Below, piece by piece: positions 1 through 7,817 of a stretch of 64,000 bases of DNA; the stretch's first letter is position 1, and every line of letters starts with the position of its first letter. This stretch comes from Cytobacillus praedii. GTDB taxonomy: Bacteria > Bacillota > Bacilli > Bacillales > Cytobacillaceae. The DNA lies in assembly GCF_001439605.1 (NCBI RefSeq), contig NZ_LMBX01000005.1, positions 62,001 through 126,000 of the forward strand, given 5' to 3'. The notes below the pieces were generated by a model. It was not told the DNA's origin. It saw only the letters and a list, made by a program, of their open reading frames with translations, and searched no databases. The translations under genes and the position numbers were made by a program.

Positions 1-495
1 TTTGATCCAGAGTTTGCATTTTACGGACCGGCAGGCTATGATATCGGAAATGTCATTGCAAATCTGATATTTGCATATGCGAATGCAAACTTTACAATAG
101 AAGATGAATTAAAGCGAAAAGATTATCTTGATTATCTAGGGAATACAATCAAGGATGTAATCGATTTATTTAATGAGAAATTCATCAGAACTTGGGATAA
201 ACATGTAACAGAATCTGTTGCGAAGTATGCTGGATTTAAAGAATATTATCTAGGCAATGTTATTAGAGATACTGCTGCAGTTGCTGGTCATGAACTTATT
301 AGAAGAATAGTAGGGTTAGCACATGTAAAAGACATTACGTCTATTTCAAATGCAGAGGCTCGAGTGCGTGCAGAGAAAATATGTTTGACAATTGGAAAAA
401 CCTTTATACTTAGCAGGGAAAATATGAAAACAGGTGCTGACTTTATTGATGTCATTCAATCAGCCGAAGAACAGCTTCTAAAGGAGGCGGAATAA
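1..495 (+). CDS. mtnK: 5-methylthioribose kinase (C-terminal part)
   Basis: The frame is open from base 1 and ends at TAA 493-495, giving the last 164 residues of a protein whose start lies outside the window. The stretch begins FDPEFAFYGPAGYDIGNV, typical of the C-terminal lobe of MtnK-type sugar kinases, which phosphorylate 5-methylthioribose (and in some relatives 5-deoxyribose) on the 1-hydroxyl. The next gene, mtnA, starts on the base after this stop codon, and its ribosome binding site lies in the last codons here, so the two are translationally coupled. Identity as MtnK rather than a 5-deoxyribose kinase of the same family cannot be settled from the C-terminus alone. Confidence 0.85.
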   Translation, partial: FDPEFAFYGPAGYDIGNVIANLIFAYANANFTIEDELKRKDYLDYLGNTIKDVIDLFNEKFIRTWDKHVTESVAKYAGFKEYYLGNVIRDTAAVAGHELIRRIVGLAHVKDITSISNAEARVRAEKICLTIGKTFILSRENMKTGADFIDVIQSAEEQLLKEAE

Positions 496-1566
496 GTGGG
501 AAATCCAGTAGAAGTAATACAATCTGTTAAATTAGATGATGAAAACAGTACATTAATTCTTTTAGACCAAACAGTATTGCCAAATGAAACGGTATTTCTT
601 GAATTGAAAGAAATGGAAGATGTTTGGGATGCAATCTATCAATTAAAGGTAAGAGGAGCACCTGCAATTGGAATTGCAGCAGGATACGGTGTCTACCTAG
701 GTACGAAGAAATCAACAGCAGACACATACGAGGAGCTTTATAGTGATTTTTTAAAGGTGAAAGAATACTTAGCTTCCTCAAGGCCGACTGCTGTTAACCT
801 TTTCTGGGCATTAAATCGAATGGATAATAGATTTAAAGAAGAGGCAGGGAAAAGTGTTTCTGAAGTAAAGGCAGCTTTAAAGGAAGAAGCTGAATTAATT
901 CGAGCAGAAGATGAAAAAATTTGTGAATCGATTGGTCAGTATGCCCTTTCATTGTTAGAGCCAGGCTGGGGGATCCTCACTCATTGTAACGCTGGTACAA
1001 TTGCAACAGCCAAATACGGTACTGCTTTGGCCCCGATTTATTTGGGACAAGAAAAAGGCTATGACTTTAAGGTATATGCTGATGAGACTAGGCCATTGCT
1101 TCAAGGTGCTCGACTAACAGCTTGGGAACTGGAGCAAGCAGGAGTAGATGTAACATTAATTTGTGATAATATGGCTTCAATTGTAATGAAGGAAGGGAAA
1201 ATTCAAGCTGTTCTTGTTGGCTGTGATCGAGTAGCTGAAAATGGAGATACAGCGAATAAAATTGGGACTTCTGGTGTGGCTATTTTAGCTAAGCATTATA
1301 ATATACCATTCTATGTATGTGCACCGCTTTCTACTGTGGACTTAGAATGCAAAACAGGTGATGATATACATATTGAGTTAAGGCCTTCCGAGGAAATTAC
1401 AAGTAAATGGTATGAAAAACCAATGGCGCCTAAAGATGTGAAGACGTATAATCCTTGTTTTGATGTAACAGATCATTCTTTAATTACAGGAATTATTACT
1501 GAGAACGGCATTGCATATGCGCCGTTTAATGAGTCTCTACCGAAAATGTTCAAAAATACAAAGTAA
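496..1566 (+). CDS. mtnA: S-methyl-5-thioribose-1-phosphate isomerase
   Basis: This 356-residue protein has the full length of the MtnA/eIF2B-like isomerase family, which converts 5-methylthioribose-1-phosphate (or 5-deoxyribose-1-phosphate) to the ribulose form. Visible landmarks are [13 protein letters not shown] near residue 53, [14 protein letters not shown] near 96, [18 protein letters not shown] with the catalytic-type Cys164, and [17 protein letters not shown] with the acid Asp244. The start is GTG at 496, directly after the mtnK stop, with AAGGAGG at 481-487. A strong bidirectional terminator follows. Its neighbours (kinase upstream, BMC aldolase operon beyond the repressor) allow two roles: ordinary methionine salvage, or feeding the BMC aldolase. 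The sequence does not decide between them. Confidence 0.92.
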   Translation: MGNPVEVIQSVKLDDENSTLILLDQTVLPNETVFLELKEMEDVWDAIYQLKVRGAPAIGIAAGYGVYLGTKKSTADTYEELYSDFLKVKEYLASSRPTAVNLFWALNRMDNRFKEEAGKSVSEVKAALKEEAELIRAEDEKICESIGQYALSLLEPGWGILTHCNAGTIATAKYGTALAPIYLGQEKGYDFKVYADETRPLLQGARLTAWELEQAGVDVTLICDNMASIVMKEGKIQAVLVGCDRVAENGDTANKIGTSGVAILAKHYNIPFYVCAPLSTVDLECKTGDDIHIELRPSEEITSKWYEKPMAPKDVKTYNPCFDVTDHSLITGIITENGIAYAPFNESLPKMFKNTK

Positions 1567-1571
1567 TAAGC

Positions 1572-1603
1572 AAAAGGGCTGAGGTAATTACCTCAGCCCT
1601 TTT
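1572..1603. terminator. Bidirectional terminator between mtnA and the DeoR gene
   Basis: A perfect inverted repeat with 16-base arms (AAAAGGGCTGAGGTAA and its complement) ends in T-runs on both strands. It sits between two convergent genes and can serve both. Confidence 0.9.
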
Positions 1604-1612
1604 AGTTTAATA

Positions 1613-2374
1613 TTATTCACATTCATGAAGAGCAACATTCTGTTCTTTTAAGAATTGCTTCCATTCTGAAGAAAGTGTTTTATCTACTACAACATGATTA
1701 ATTTTGTCAAAGTCACATATTCTTGCAAAGGATGTTTTATCAAATTTTGTGTAATCAGCAATAAGGTAAACGTTGTTTGCGTGTTCAGCAGCTAGTTTTC
1801 GAATCCCAGCTTGTTGCTCGTTTGAATCTGTTATGCCGTGTTGCATACTAACAGAGCGGCACGAAATGAAGGCTGTATCAAAGAAGTAATGATTTAATGT
1901 GTATTCTGAGCTTCTACCTGTATTAGATAGGGAGGTAGGAGATAAAGTTCCCCCGATGACAACGATATTAATATTCGGCTTTTCGACAAGTGAGTTGATC
2001 ACTTTAAGTGAATTCGTCACAACCGTTAATTTTTTGTCTTCAAGCATACTAGCAATGACTAAAGATGTTGTAGAGGCGTCTAAGAAAATCGAATCGCCAT
2101 TTTTAATAGCAGAAATACATTTTGCTGCAATTTTCTTTTTTCCTTCCACATGGATATGTTCTCTTAAATTAACATTGACGTCGTTTTGAACACCTTCGGA
2201 TATGTATGCTCCACCATAAGTTCGGTTTAAAACTCCTTCTTCCTCGAGTTGCTTCAAGTCCCTGCGAATCGTCTCTTCCGTCACATTAAACTGACTTGTA
2301 AGATCAGCAACAGTCACGCTCTTTTTTTCTAGAATGATTTCTTTTATTTTTTTCTTTCGTGCGATAGGAAGCAT
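1613..2374 (-). CDS. DeoR-family transcriptional regulator
   Basis: A 253-residue protein with the standard DeoR layout. An N-terminal winged helix (about residues 1-60) contains the signature FNVTEETIRRDLKQLEEEG, followed by the GGA motif at the linker. A DeoR C-terminal sensor domain follows, with a VVTNSL segment and an IGGTL motif as in phosphosugar-binding DeoRC domains. DeoR regulators usually repress sugar catabolic operons and release DNA on binding a sugar phosphate. The gene diverges from the BMC operon across a 338-base intergenic region with palindromes, so it is the likely local repressor. The inducer is plausibly the pentose/pentulose-1-phosphate (inference). Confidence 0.9.
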   Translation of the reverse strand: MLPIARKKKIKEIILEKKSVTVADLTSQFNVTEETIRRDLKQLEEEGVLNRTYGGAYISEGVQNDVNVNLREHIHVEGKKKIAAKCISAIKNGDSIFLDASTTSLVIASMLEDKKLTVVTNSLKVINSLVEKPNINIVVIGGTLSPTSLSNTGRSSEYTLNHYFFDTAFISCRSVSMQHGITDSNEQQAGIRKLAAEHANNVYLIADYTKFDKTSFARICDFDKINHVVVDKTLSSEWKQFLKEQNVALHECE

Positions 2375-2412
2375 GATTTTCTCCTTAAATTTTATTTGTT
2401 TGTAAAAAAATT

Positions 2413-2431
2413 ATACCATATTATGTGGTAT
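2413..2431. promoter_or_regulatory. Palindromic operator candidate upstream of the DeoR gene
   Basis: ATACCATATTATGTGGTAT is a near-perfect palindrome (ATACCA/TGGTAT arms) 39 bases upstream of the regulator start codon. It fits an autoregulatory site; binding is inferred. Confidence 0.5.
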
Positions 2432-2514
2432 TTAATAAGTTCACTCCAAGAAAATAAAGGATTATTTTCAGCTAAAAGCTAATGAAAAAAGTACTTATTG
2501 CAGGTGTAATTTGG

Positions 2515-2549
2515 TTTCTTGTTTAACTACAATAAAATACAACAAGAAA
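2515..2549. promoter_or_regulatory. Inverted repeat upstream of the BMC promoter
   Basis: TTTCTTGTT (2515-2523) is repeated in inverse orientation as AACAAGAAA (2541-2549). It lies just upstream of the likely -35 box of the BMC operon, a usual place for an operator. It differs in sequence from the palindrome at 2413. Confidence 0.4.
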
Positions 2550-2572
2550 TAACTATAAAACCAAAATAACAT

Positions 2573-2601
2573 TTGACAAAACCACAAATTAGTAAGAAAA
2601 T
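2573..2601 (+). promoter_or_regulatory. Sigma-A-like promoter of the BMC operon
   Basis: A consensus TTGACA -35 box at 2573-2578 is followed after 17 bases by GAAAAT (2596-2601, four of six matches to TATAAT). This leaves a leader of about 105 bases before the aldolase start at 2713. Confidence 0.55.
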
Positions 2602-2712
2602 TATAAGTAGTAAAAGAACATAATATGACTGTTTCTAGAGCTCTTAAACGTACCTAAACGGATTAGGTGAATGATGAAATAGACCGTATGTAAGATTAAG
2701 GAGTTGTATTGT

Positions 2713-3501
2713 ATGATAGATAAACAAAAATACTATTCAGATTTTGAAGCGAAAAAGCTAATTTGTGAGATTGGCAGAAGAATATATAATAAGAATTTTG
2801 TAGCGGCTAACGACGGGAACATATCTGTTAAGGTAGGTCCAAATACAATTTGGACTACTCCTACAGGAGTTAGCAAAGGGTTCATGACGCCAGATATGAT
2901 GGTGAAGATGGACCTTTCTGGAAAGGTTATTGCTGGGAAAATGAAGCCTTCTTCAGAAGTAAAAATGCACTTAAGAGTATACAATGAGAATCCAGAGGTG
3001 AATGCGGTTGTTCATGCCCATCCGCCAGTAGCGACATCATTTGCAATTGCTGGGATCAATCTTGATAAACCGGTATCCCCAGAAGCTGTTGTTCTTCTAG
3101 GAACTGTGCCTGTTGCACCGTATGCAACTCCTGGCACACAAGAAGTTCCTGATTCAATTGCACCTTATTGCAAGGATTATAATGCAGTGCTATTAGCCAA
3201 TCACGGGGCACTTACTTGGGGTGCGGATTTAATTCAAGCTTATTACCGCATGGAATCTCTTGAGCACTACGCTCTAATGCTTATGTATTCTAATAATATT
3301 ATCAATAAAGCGAATGAATTAAGTTGTTCACAAATTTCAGATTTAATAAACATTCGAGAATCAATGGGTATAAAAACTGGCGGGGTCCCACAATGTGAAG
3401 TAGAAATACAACAATCTGAGCCGGTAAACAATAATGATGCAGTAATAGAGAGCATTGTACGAAAGGTAACTGAAGAAATACTAAATAATTATATGAAATA
3501 G
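2713..3501 (+). CDS. Class II aldolase with BMC encapsulation tail
   Basis: A 262-residue protein of the class II (FucA/AraD/RhaD-type) zinc aldolase family, which splits a ketose-1-phosphate into DHAP and an aldehyde. Landmarks are NDGNISVK near residue 33, the catalytic-type Glu82 in PSSEVK, zinc ligands His101 and His103 in HAHP, and His164 in LANHGAL. After the catalytic domain a polar linker (about 220-240) leads to a terminal amphipathic helix (about 241-262, DAVIESIVRKVTEEIL). This resembles the encapsulation peptides of BMC cargo enzymes and is absent from ordinary FucA. ATG 2713 was chosen because AAGGAG lies 9 bases upstream; an in-frame TTG at 2704 has no site. The aldehyde product could be acetaldehyde, methylthioacetaldehyde or lactaldehyde. 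Confidence 0.9.
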   Translation: MIDKQKYYSDFEAKKLICEIGRRIYNKNFVAANDGNISVKVGPNTIWTTPTGVSKGFMTPDMMVKMDLSGKVIAGKMKPSSEVKMHLRVYNENPEVNAVVHAHPPVATSFAIAGINLDKPVSPEAVVLLGTVPVAPYATPGTQEVPDSIAPYCKDYNAVLLANHGALTWGADLIQAYYRMESLEHYALMLMYSNNIINKANELSCSQISDLINIRESMGIKTGGVPQCEVEIQQSEPVNNNDAVIESIVRKVTEEILNNYMK

Positions 3502-3518
3502 GATGAGGAGGAGGAACT

Positions 3519-5093
3519 ATGGGAGTAAATATGTCGGAGCAGGATATTCAGAAAATTATCCAATCTGTTCTGCAAAATATAGAAGCAGTTTCCGAACAGA
3601 ATTCAGGACATCAAGTACTTCATTCGAATGACAATACAAATCCACCGAAACCTTTAAAGATGAAGAGAGTTCTGCCATTATCACAACAAATAAACACGGC
3701 AGAACTGTCACATCAGGTTAATGAACCAGGTGCTAATGGTGTTTTTGTCCGTATAGAGGATGCAATCGAAGCAGGTTACATAGCGCAACTGAATTATGTT
3801 AAACATTTCCAATTAAAAGATAGAGAAAAAATAATCGCTGCCATTAGAGAAGCAGTTATTGAGAATAAGGAAAAACTAGCCCAAATGGTTTTCGAAGAAA
3901 CGAAACTAGGCCGTTACGAAGATAAAATTGCGAAGCATGAACTTGTTGCCAGCAAGACACCAGGCACTGAAGACATAACGACAGCTGCTTTTTCAGGAGA
4001 TGAGGGCTTAACAATTGTAGAACAAGCCCCATTTGGATTGGTAGGAGCTGTAACACCAGTTACGAATCCAACTGAGACAATCATTAATAATTCTATTAGT
4101 TTATTAGCAGCAGGCAATGCAGTTGTATTAAACGTTCATCCGTCATCTAAAGCATCCTGTGCATTTGTAGTTAACCTAATTAATCAAGCGATACAAGATG
4201 CTGGTGGTCCAAAGAATCTTGTATCAATGGTTAAAGACCCAACATTAGAAACTCTCAATAGAATCATAGAAAGTCCAAAAGTTAAATTATTAGTTGGCAC
4301 TGGCGGACCAGGAATGGTCAAGACTTTATTAAAGTCAGGTAAGAAGGCAATTGGTGCTGGAGCTGGAAATCCACCAGTAATTGTGGATGAAACAGCTGAT
4401 TTAAAGCAAGCTGCCAAGAGTATAATCGAAGGTGCATCATTTGATAACAACCTTTTATGTATTGCTGAAAAAGAATTGTTTGTTATTGACTCCGTAGCAG
4501 ATGATTTAATTTTTCAAATGTTAAATGAAGGCGCATACATGCTTGATCAGCAGCAGTTATCAAAATTAATGAGTTTTGCACTTGAAGAAAATGTTCATCA
4601 AGAAGCGGGTGGATGTTCGCTTGATAATAAACGAGAATACCATGTTTCGAAAGATTGGGTAGGCAAGGATGCAGCCTCTTTTCTTCGACAAATTGGAGTA
4701 GCCTGCGAAGAAAATATTAAACTATTAATTTGTGAAGTGGATTTTGATCATCCGTTTGTACAGCTCGAACAAATGATGCCAGTCTTTCCTATCGTTAGAG
4801 TCGGGGATCTTGATGAAGCAATTGAAATGGCTCTTCTGGCGGAACATGGAAATAGACACACAGCTATTATGCATTCAAAAAATGTGGATCATTTAACGAA
4901 GTTTGCTAGAGCAATCGAAACGACGATATTTGTCAAGAATGCTTCTTCCTTGGCAGGTGTAGGCTTTGGTGGAGAGGGACACACAACCATGACAATTGCG
5001 GGTCCTACGGGTGAAGGAATTACATCCGCAAAGACATTTACAAGACAAAGAAGGTGTGTACTAGCAGAAGGCGGATTCCGAATCATAGGGTAG
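3519..5093 (+). CDS. CoA-acylating aldehyde dehydrogenase, BMC-type (PduP/EutE-like)
   Basis: A 524-residue enzyme of the PduP/EutE group, which oxidises an aldehyde with NAD+ and CoA to an acyl-CoA inside the compartment. The first 20 or so residues (SEQDIQKIIQSVLQNIEAV) form the amphipathic N-terminal helix used as an encapsulation peptide in PduP and EutE. A polar linker follows to about residue 48. The catalytic region shows TPVTNPTETIINNSISLLAAGN near 179, VGTGGPGMVKTLL near 259, GAGAGNPPVIVD, and nucleophile Cys314 in NNLLCIAEKE. It is longer than E. coli EutE, mainly through the linker. An AGGAGGAGG stretch precedes ATG 3519. The next gene starts within 10 bases of the stop. Confidence 0.95.
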   Translation: MGVNMSEQDIQKIIQSVLQNIEAVSEQNSGHQVLHSNDNTNPPKPLKMKRVLPLSQQINTAELSHQVNEPGANGVFVRIEDAIEAGYIAQLNYVKHFQLKDREKIIAAIREAVIENKEKLAQMVFEETKLGRYEDKIAKHELVASKTPGTEDITTAAFSGDEGLTIVEQAPFGLVGAVTPVTNPTETIINNSISLLAAGNAVVLNVHPSSKASCAFVVNLINQAIQDAGGPKNLVSMVKDPTLETLNRIIESPKVKLLVGTGGPGMVKTLLKSGKKAIGAGAGNPPVIVDETADLKQAAKSIIEGASFDNNLLCIAEKELFVIDSVADDLIFQMLNEGAYMLDQQQLSKLMSFALEENVHQEAGGCSLDNKREYHVSKDWVGKDAASFLRQIGVACEENIKLLICEVDFDHPFVQLEQMMPVFPIVRVGDLDEAIEMALLAEHGNRHTAIMHSKNVDHLTKFARAIETTIFVKNASSLAGVGFGGEGHTTMTIAGPTGEGITSAKTFTRQRRCVLAEGGFRIIG

Positions 5094-5102
5094 GTGAGCA
5101 TA

Positions 5103-5423
5103 TTGTCAAAAGCAGTTGGGTTTATAGAGGTACAAGGTTATAGTATCGCACTTGCTTCAATGGACAAAGCGTGTAAAGCAGCAAATATAACAATTGAAGG
5201 AATTGATGTAAACAATCCCAAAAATGGTGACCAAGCTTCCATTCCGGTTGTCGTCCAAGTGAAGTTTAGCGGAGAAATCTCCGATGTAAAAGTTGCACTA
5301 GAGGTTGCGGAATACGAGGCAAGGAAGTATATCAGTGAAGGAGATATCCTTACTCATCTAATCCCTTCTTCAATGGAAGAAATAGCGAAGTTACTTACAA
5401 TTGGAAAAGTAAAACGCAAGTAA
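5103..5423 (+). CDS. BMC-H shell protein with loop insertion
   Basis: A single BMC-domain protein of 106 residues. The TTG at 5103 is preferred over GTG 5094 because it gives MSKAVGFIEVQG, which aligns with [12 protein letters not shown] of the fifth shell protein, and AGGTGAG lies just upstream. It has the usual alpha/beta order but carries an insertion (about residues 34-46, DVNNPKNGDQASIP) where canonical PduA has a short KIGSG turn, and a longer C-terminus (HLIPSSMEEIAKLL). That turn lines the hexamer pore in canonical shells, so this subunit may form an altered pore (inference). It is the first of five consecutive BMC-H genes. Confidence 0.9.
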   Translation: MSKAVGFIEVQGYSIALASMDKACKAANITIEGIDVNNPKNGDQASIPVVVQVKFSGEISDVKVALEVAEYEARKYISEGDILTHLIPSSMEEIAKLLTIGKVKRK

Positions 5424-5437
5424 AGAGGTGTACGGGA

Positions 5438-5728
5438 ATGTATCGATCTTTCGGTCTAATCGAAGTCATTGGCTTTGTCACAGCTGCTGCTTGTATAGAT
5501 GCAATGGTTAAATCGGCTTTTGTTGAACTTCACGATATGAAGCGTACCGGCTCTGGATTAATTACGATTATTATCAAGGGCGATCTTGCCTCTGTAAAGG
5601 AAGCATTAGAGCTTGGAGCAGAAACAGCTCATCGACATGGTAAAGTAGTTGCGATGAAGGTAATTGCGAGACCTTATCCGGGTCTTGAAAGACTGCTTGA
5701 TCCCGAAGAAAAAGGTGAGAAAGAATGA
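5438..5728 (+). CDS. BMC-H shell protein
   Basis: This 96-residue protein is a canonical single BMC domain: FGLIEVIGFVTAAACIDAMVK at the start, RTGSGLITIIIKGD in the pore-loop region and KVIARPYPGLERLL at the end. Such proteins assemble into hexamers that tile the shell. ATG 5438 follows an AGAGGTG site. Its last codons overlap the next gene by 4 bases (ATGA), a sign of translational coupling. Confidence 0.93.
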   Translation: MYRSFGLIEVIGFVTAAACIDAMVKSAFVELHDMKRTGSGLITIIIKGDLASVKEALELGAETAHRHGKVVAMKVIARPYPGLERLLDPEEKGEKE

Positions 5729-6099
5729 CAAATTACGAAGCATTAGGGGTAATTGAAACACAGTATTTTACTGTAGCAATGGAATTGTTGGATCAGATGT
5801 GTAAGACTTCAGATGTAGAATTACTTGCTAGTGAAAATTACTTAGGTGGAAGACTTGTTACTTTGATTGTAGGCGGAAGTTTTTCTGATGTGGATGTAGC
5901 TGTTCAAGCAGCTAAGCAAGCGGCAGAACATAAAGCAAATAACCCTTTGAAAATGGCGCTTGTCATTTCCAATCCTCATTCAGAAATTATGAAATACATT
6001 GTATCTTCACAACCAAATATGACAGTTGAGGATACTGAATTAGAATCTTTAAAAACAGAAAATTCTAAAGGTAAAAAAAAGACAGCTAAAAAAAATTAA
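5725..6099 (+). CDS. BMC-H shell protein with charged C-terminal tail
   Basis: A 124-residue BMC-domain protein beginning MTNYEALGVIETQYFTVAME. The pore-loop region reads ENYLGGRLVTLIVGG, different from the KIGSG of the two PduA-like paralogues. After the domain (to about residue 92) it carries a divergent polar tail ending in a lysine-rich stretch (SKGKKKTAKKN). The tail could bind cargo or nucleic acid or sit on one face of the hexamer, but no function is known from the sequence. It overlaps the previous shell gene by 4 bases. Confidence 0.88.
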   Translation: MTNYEALGVIETQYFTVAMELLDQMCKTSDVELLASENYLGGRLVTLIVGGSFSDVDVAVQAAKQAAEHKANNPLKMALVISNPHSEIMKYIVSSQPNMTVEDTELESLKTENSKGKKKTAKKN

Positions 6100-6123
6100 A
6101 AATTTGATTTGGAGGATTTTATC

Positions 6124-6399
6124 ATGAATGGATCTTTAGGAATTATTGAAACAAGAGGTTTAACAGCAGCGATTGAGGCAGCAGATGCCATGCTTAAGGC
6201 AGCAAACGTTGAAATTGTAGGCAGTGAAAAAATTGGTTCAGGGCTAGTTTCTGTTATTATTCAAGGTGATGTCGGTGCTGTAAAAGCAGCAACTGAGGTT
6301 GGAGCAGAAGCAGCTGGAAGAGTTGGAGAACTTGTTGCAGTACATGTTATTCCACGACCACATGGGGATGTCTCTAAATTACTGCCAAGTTTAAAATAA
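6124..6399 (+). CDS. BMC-H shell protein, PduA/PduJ-like
   Basis: A 91-residue canonical hexamer protein: [20 protein letters not shown], then [20 protein letters not shown] and [19 protein letters not shown] at 6111-6115 precedes ATG 6124. This and the following gene are close paralogues, differing at only a few positions, and are the most PduA-like subunits in the operon. They are probably the main facet proteins. Confidence 0.95.
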   Translation: MNGSLGIIETRGLTAAIEAADAMLKAANVEIVGSEKIGSGLVSVIIQGDVGAVKAATEVGAEAAGRVGELVAVHVIPRPHGDVSKLLPSLK

Positions 6400-6440
6400 A
6401 TTTATAATAATAGAAAAAACGAACCTTAGGAGGATTTAAA

Positions 6441-6716
6441 ATGAGCAAATCTTTGGGAATTATTGAAACAAAAGGTTTAACAGCAGCAATTGAAGCGGCA
6501 GATGCCATGCTTAAAGCAGCAAATGTAGAAATTGTCGGAAGTGAAAAAATTGGTTCTGGATTAGTGTCTGTTATCGTTCAAGGTGAAGTTGGAGCAGTTA
6601 AAGCTGCAACTGAGGTTGGTGCAGAGGCGGCACAAAGAGTAGGTGAACTGGTAGCCGTTCATGTTATTCCAAGACCACATGCAGATGTTGAAAAATTACT
6701 GCCTTTTTTAAAGTAA
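6441..6716 (+). CDS. BMC-H shell protein, PduA/PduJ-like (second copy)
   Basis: This 91-residue subunit is nearly identical to the preceding one: [54 protein letters not shown]. It has its own strong AGGAGG site at 6429-6434. A tandem PduA/PduJ-like pair is common in BMC operons and usually reflects duplication. Confidence 0.95.
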   Translation: MSKSLGIIETKGLTAAIEAADAMLKAANVEIVGSEKIGSGLVSVIVQGEVGAVKAATEVGAEAAQRVGELVAVHVIPRPHADVEKLLPFLK

Positions 6717-6730
6717 GCTGGTGAAGAACG

Positions 6731-7396
6731 TTGAATAACATGAATCAATCTGAGCTGATAGAGAACATTACTAGATTAGTAGTAAAAGAGCTTGAAAGTC
6801 ATCGACTGATCAAAAGGGAAAGAAAAACTCATGTGCCGGTTAGTATTTCGGCAAGACATCTTCATCTTCAGCAAGAGCATGTTGAGTTATTATTTGGCAA
6901 AGGATATGAACTAACGAAATATAAAGAAATATCCCAGCCTGGACAATATGCATGTAATGAAAAAGTAACTTTAAAAGGCCCAAAAGGAACAATCGAGAAT
7001 GTTCGGGTGCTTGGTCCACTAAGAAAACATACCCAGGTAGAAATATCACGTACAGATGCAAGAAAAATAGGCGTAACCCCGCCTGTAAGAAATTCTGGGA
7101 ATATTGCAGGCTCTTCCGGTATTACGCTGATTGGGCCAATAGGTTCCATCTCCCTTCAAGAAGGATGTATTATTGCAGACCGGCATATCCATATGACCTC
7201 GAAAGATGCGGATGAATTTGCTGTAAAGGACAAGCAAAGGGTGTCCGTCCTTATTGAAGGAGCAAAAGGCGGAGTGATGGGGCAGGTCACAATCAGAGTG
7301 AATGATCGTTATGCATTGGACATGCATATTGATACGGATGATGCGAATGCTTTTGATTTAAAAGGAAATGAGTGGCTAAAAATAATAGCTGATTAA
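6731..7396 (+). CDS. pduL: PduL-type phosphate acyltransferase
   Basis: A 221-residue PduL-family phosphotransacylase, which converts acyl-CoA plus phosphate to acyl-phosphate and regenerates CoA inside BMCs. The N-terminus (NQSELIENITRLVVKELES) is a short amphipathic helix of the encapsulation-peptide type. Two PduL half-domains follow. Metal-ligand motifs are SARHLHL near residue 38, ADRHIHM near 150 and LDMHIDTDDANAF near 196. The start is taken as TTG 6731, which has GGTGAAG about 5 bases upstream; ATG 6740 would leave 13. No acetate/propionate kinase lies nearby to use the acyl-phosphate. Confidence 0.93.
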   Translation: MNNMNQSELIENITRLVVKELESHRLIKRERKTHVPVSISARHLHLQQEHVELLFGKGYELTKYKEISQPGQYACNEKVTLKGPKGTIENVRVLGPLRKHTQVEISRTDARKIGVTPPVRNSGNIAGSSGITLIGPIGSISLQEGCIIADRHIHMTSKDADEFAVKDKQRVSVLIEGAKGGVMGQVTIRVNDRYALDMHIDTDDANAFDLKGNEWLKIIAD

Positions 7397-7411
7397 TGGA
7401 GGTTCATAACG

Positions 7412-7699
7412 ATGATTATCGGCGAAGTAATTAGCAGGGTCGTTTCTACAAGAAAATATGATAGCTTGCAAGGATTCAAGCTTTTAGTTATACAGCCCTG
7501 CTTTGGCAGTAAGGATGACTGCTTTGTTGCAGCTGATGAACTAGGCGCCGGTGAAGGTGAACTCGTTTTAGTTGCTAGAGGCCAAGCTGCTCAACATGCC
7601 TTAATTAAAGATACGCCTATTGATGCTCTTGTTGTGGGACTCATTGATGAGAAGCCGGCCATTAATATGAGTAATATAGATCGTAAAAATGAATACTAA
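7412..7699 (+). CDS. EutN/CcmL-type pentameric vertex protein (BMC-P)
   Basis: A 95-residue protein of the EutN/CcmL family that forms pentamers closing the twelve shell vertices. The start MIIGEVISRVVSTRKYDSLQG and the central DELGAGEGELVLVARGQAA are hallmarks. The protein ends shortly after ALVVGLID. ATG 7412 follows a TGGAGG site. It is the only vertex gene in the locus, which is the usual number. Confidence 0.95.
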   Translation: MIIGEVISRVVSTRKYDSLQGFKLLVIQPCFGSKDDCFVAADELGAGEGELVLVARGQAAQHALIKDTPIDALVVGLIDEKPAINMSNIDRKNEY

Positions 7700-7817
7700 A
7701 CTAAGGTCCTAGCTGTTAGTGATCCGACGTATTCGCCTACACGGACCCAAAGAGATGAAAAAATCGATCATTTTGGTAACGTAGTGAGTGCAAATTGACC
7801 GTAGGAGATGCGAGCAT
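7700..7817 (+). other. 118-base gap inside the BMC operon
   Basis: This is by far the longest gap in an otherwise tight operon. No frame with a ribosome binding site is present, and no strong hairpin or T-run was found. It may hold an internal promoter or processing site, but no clear element is visible. Confidence 0.4.
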
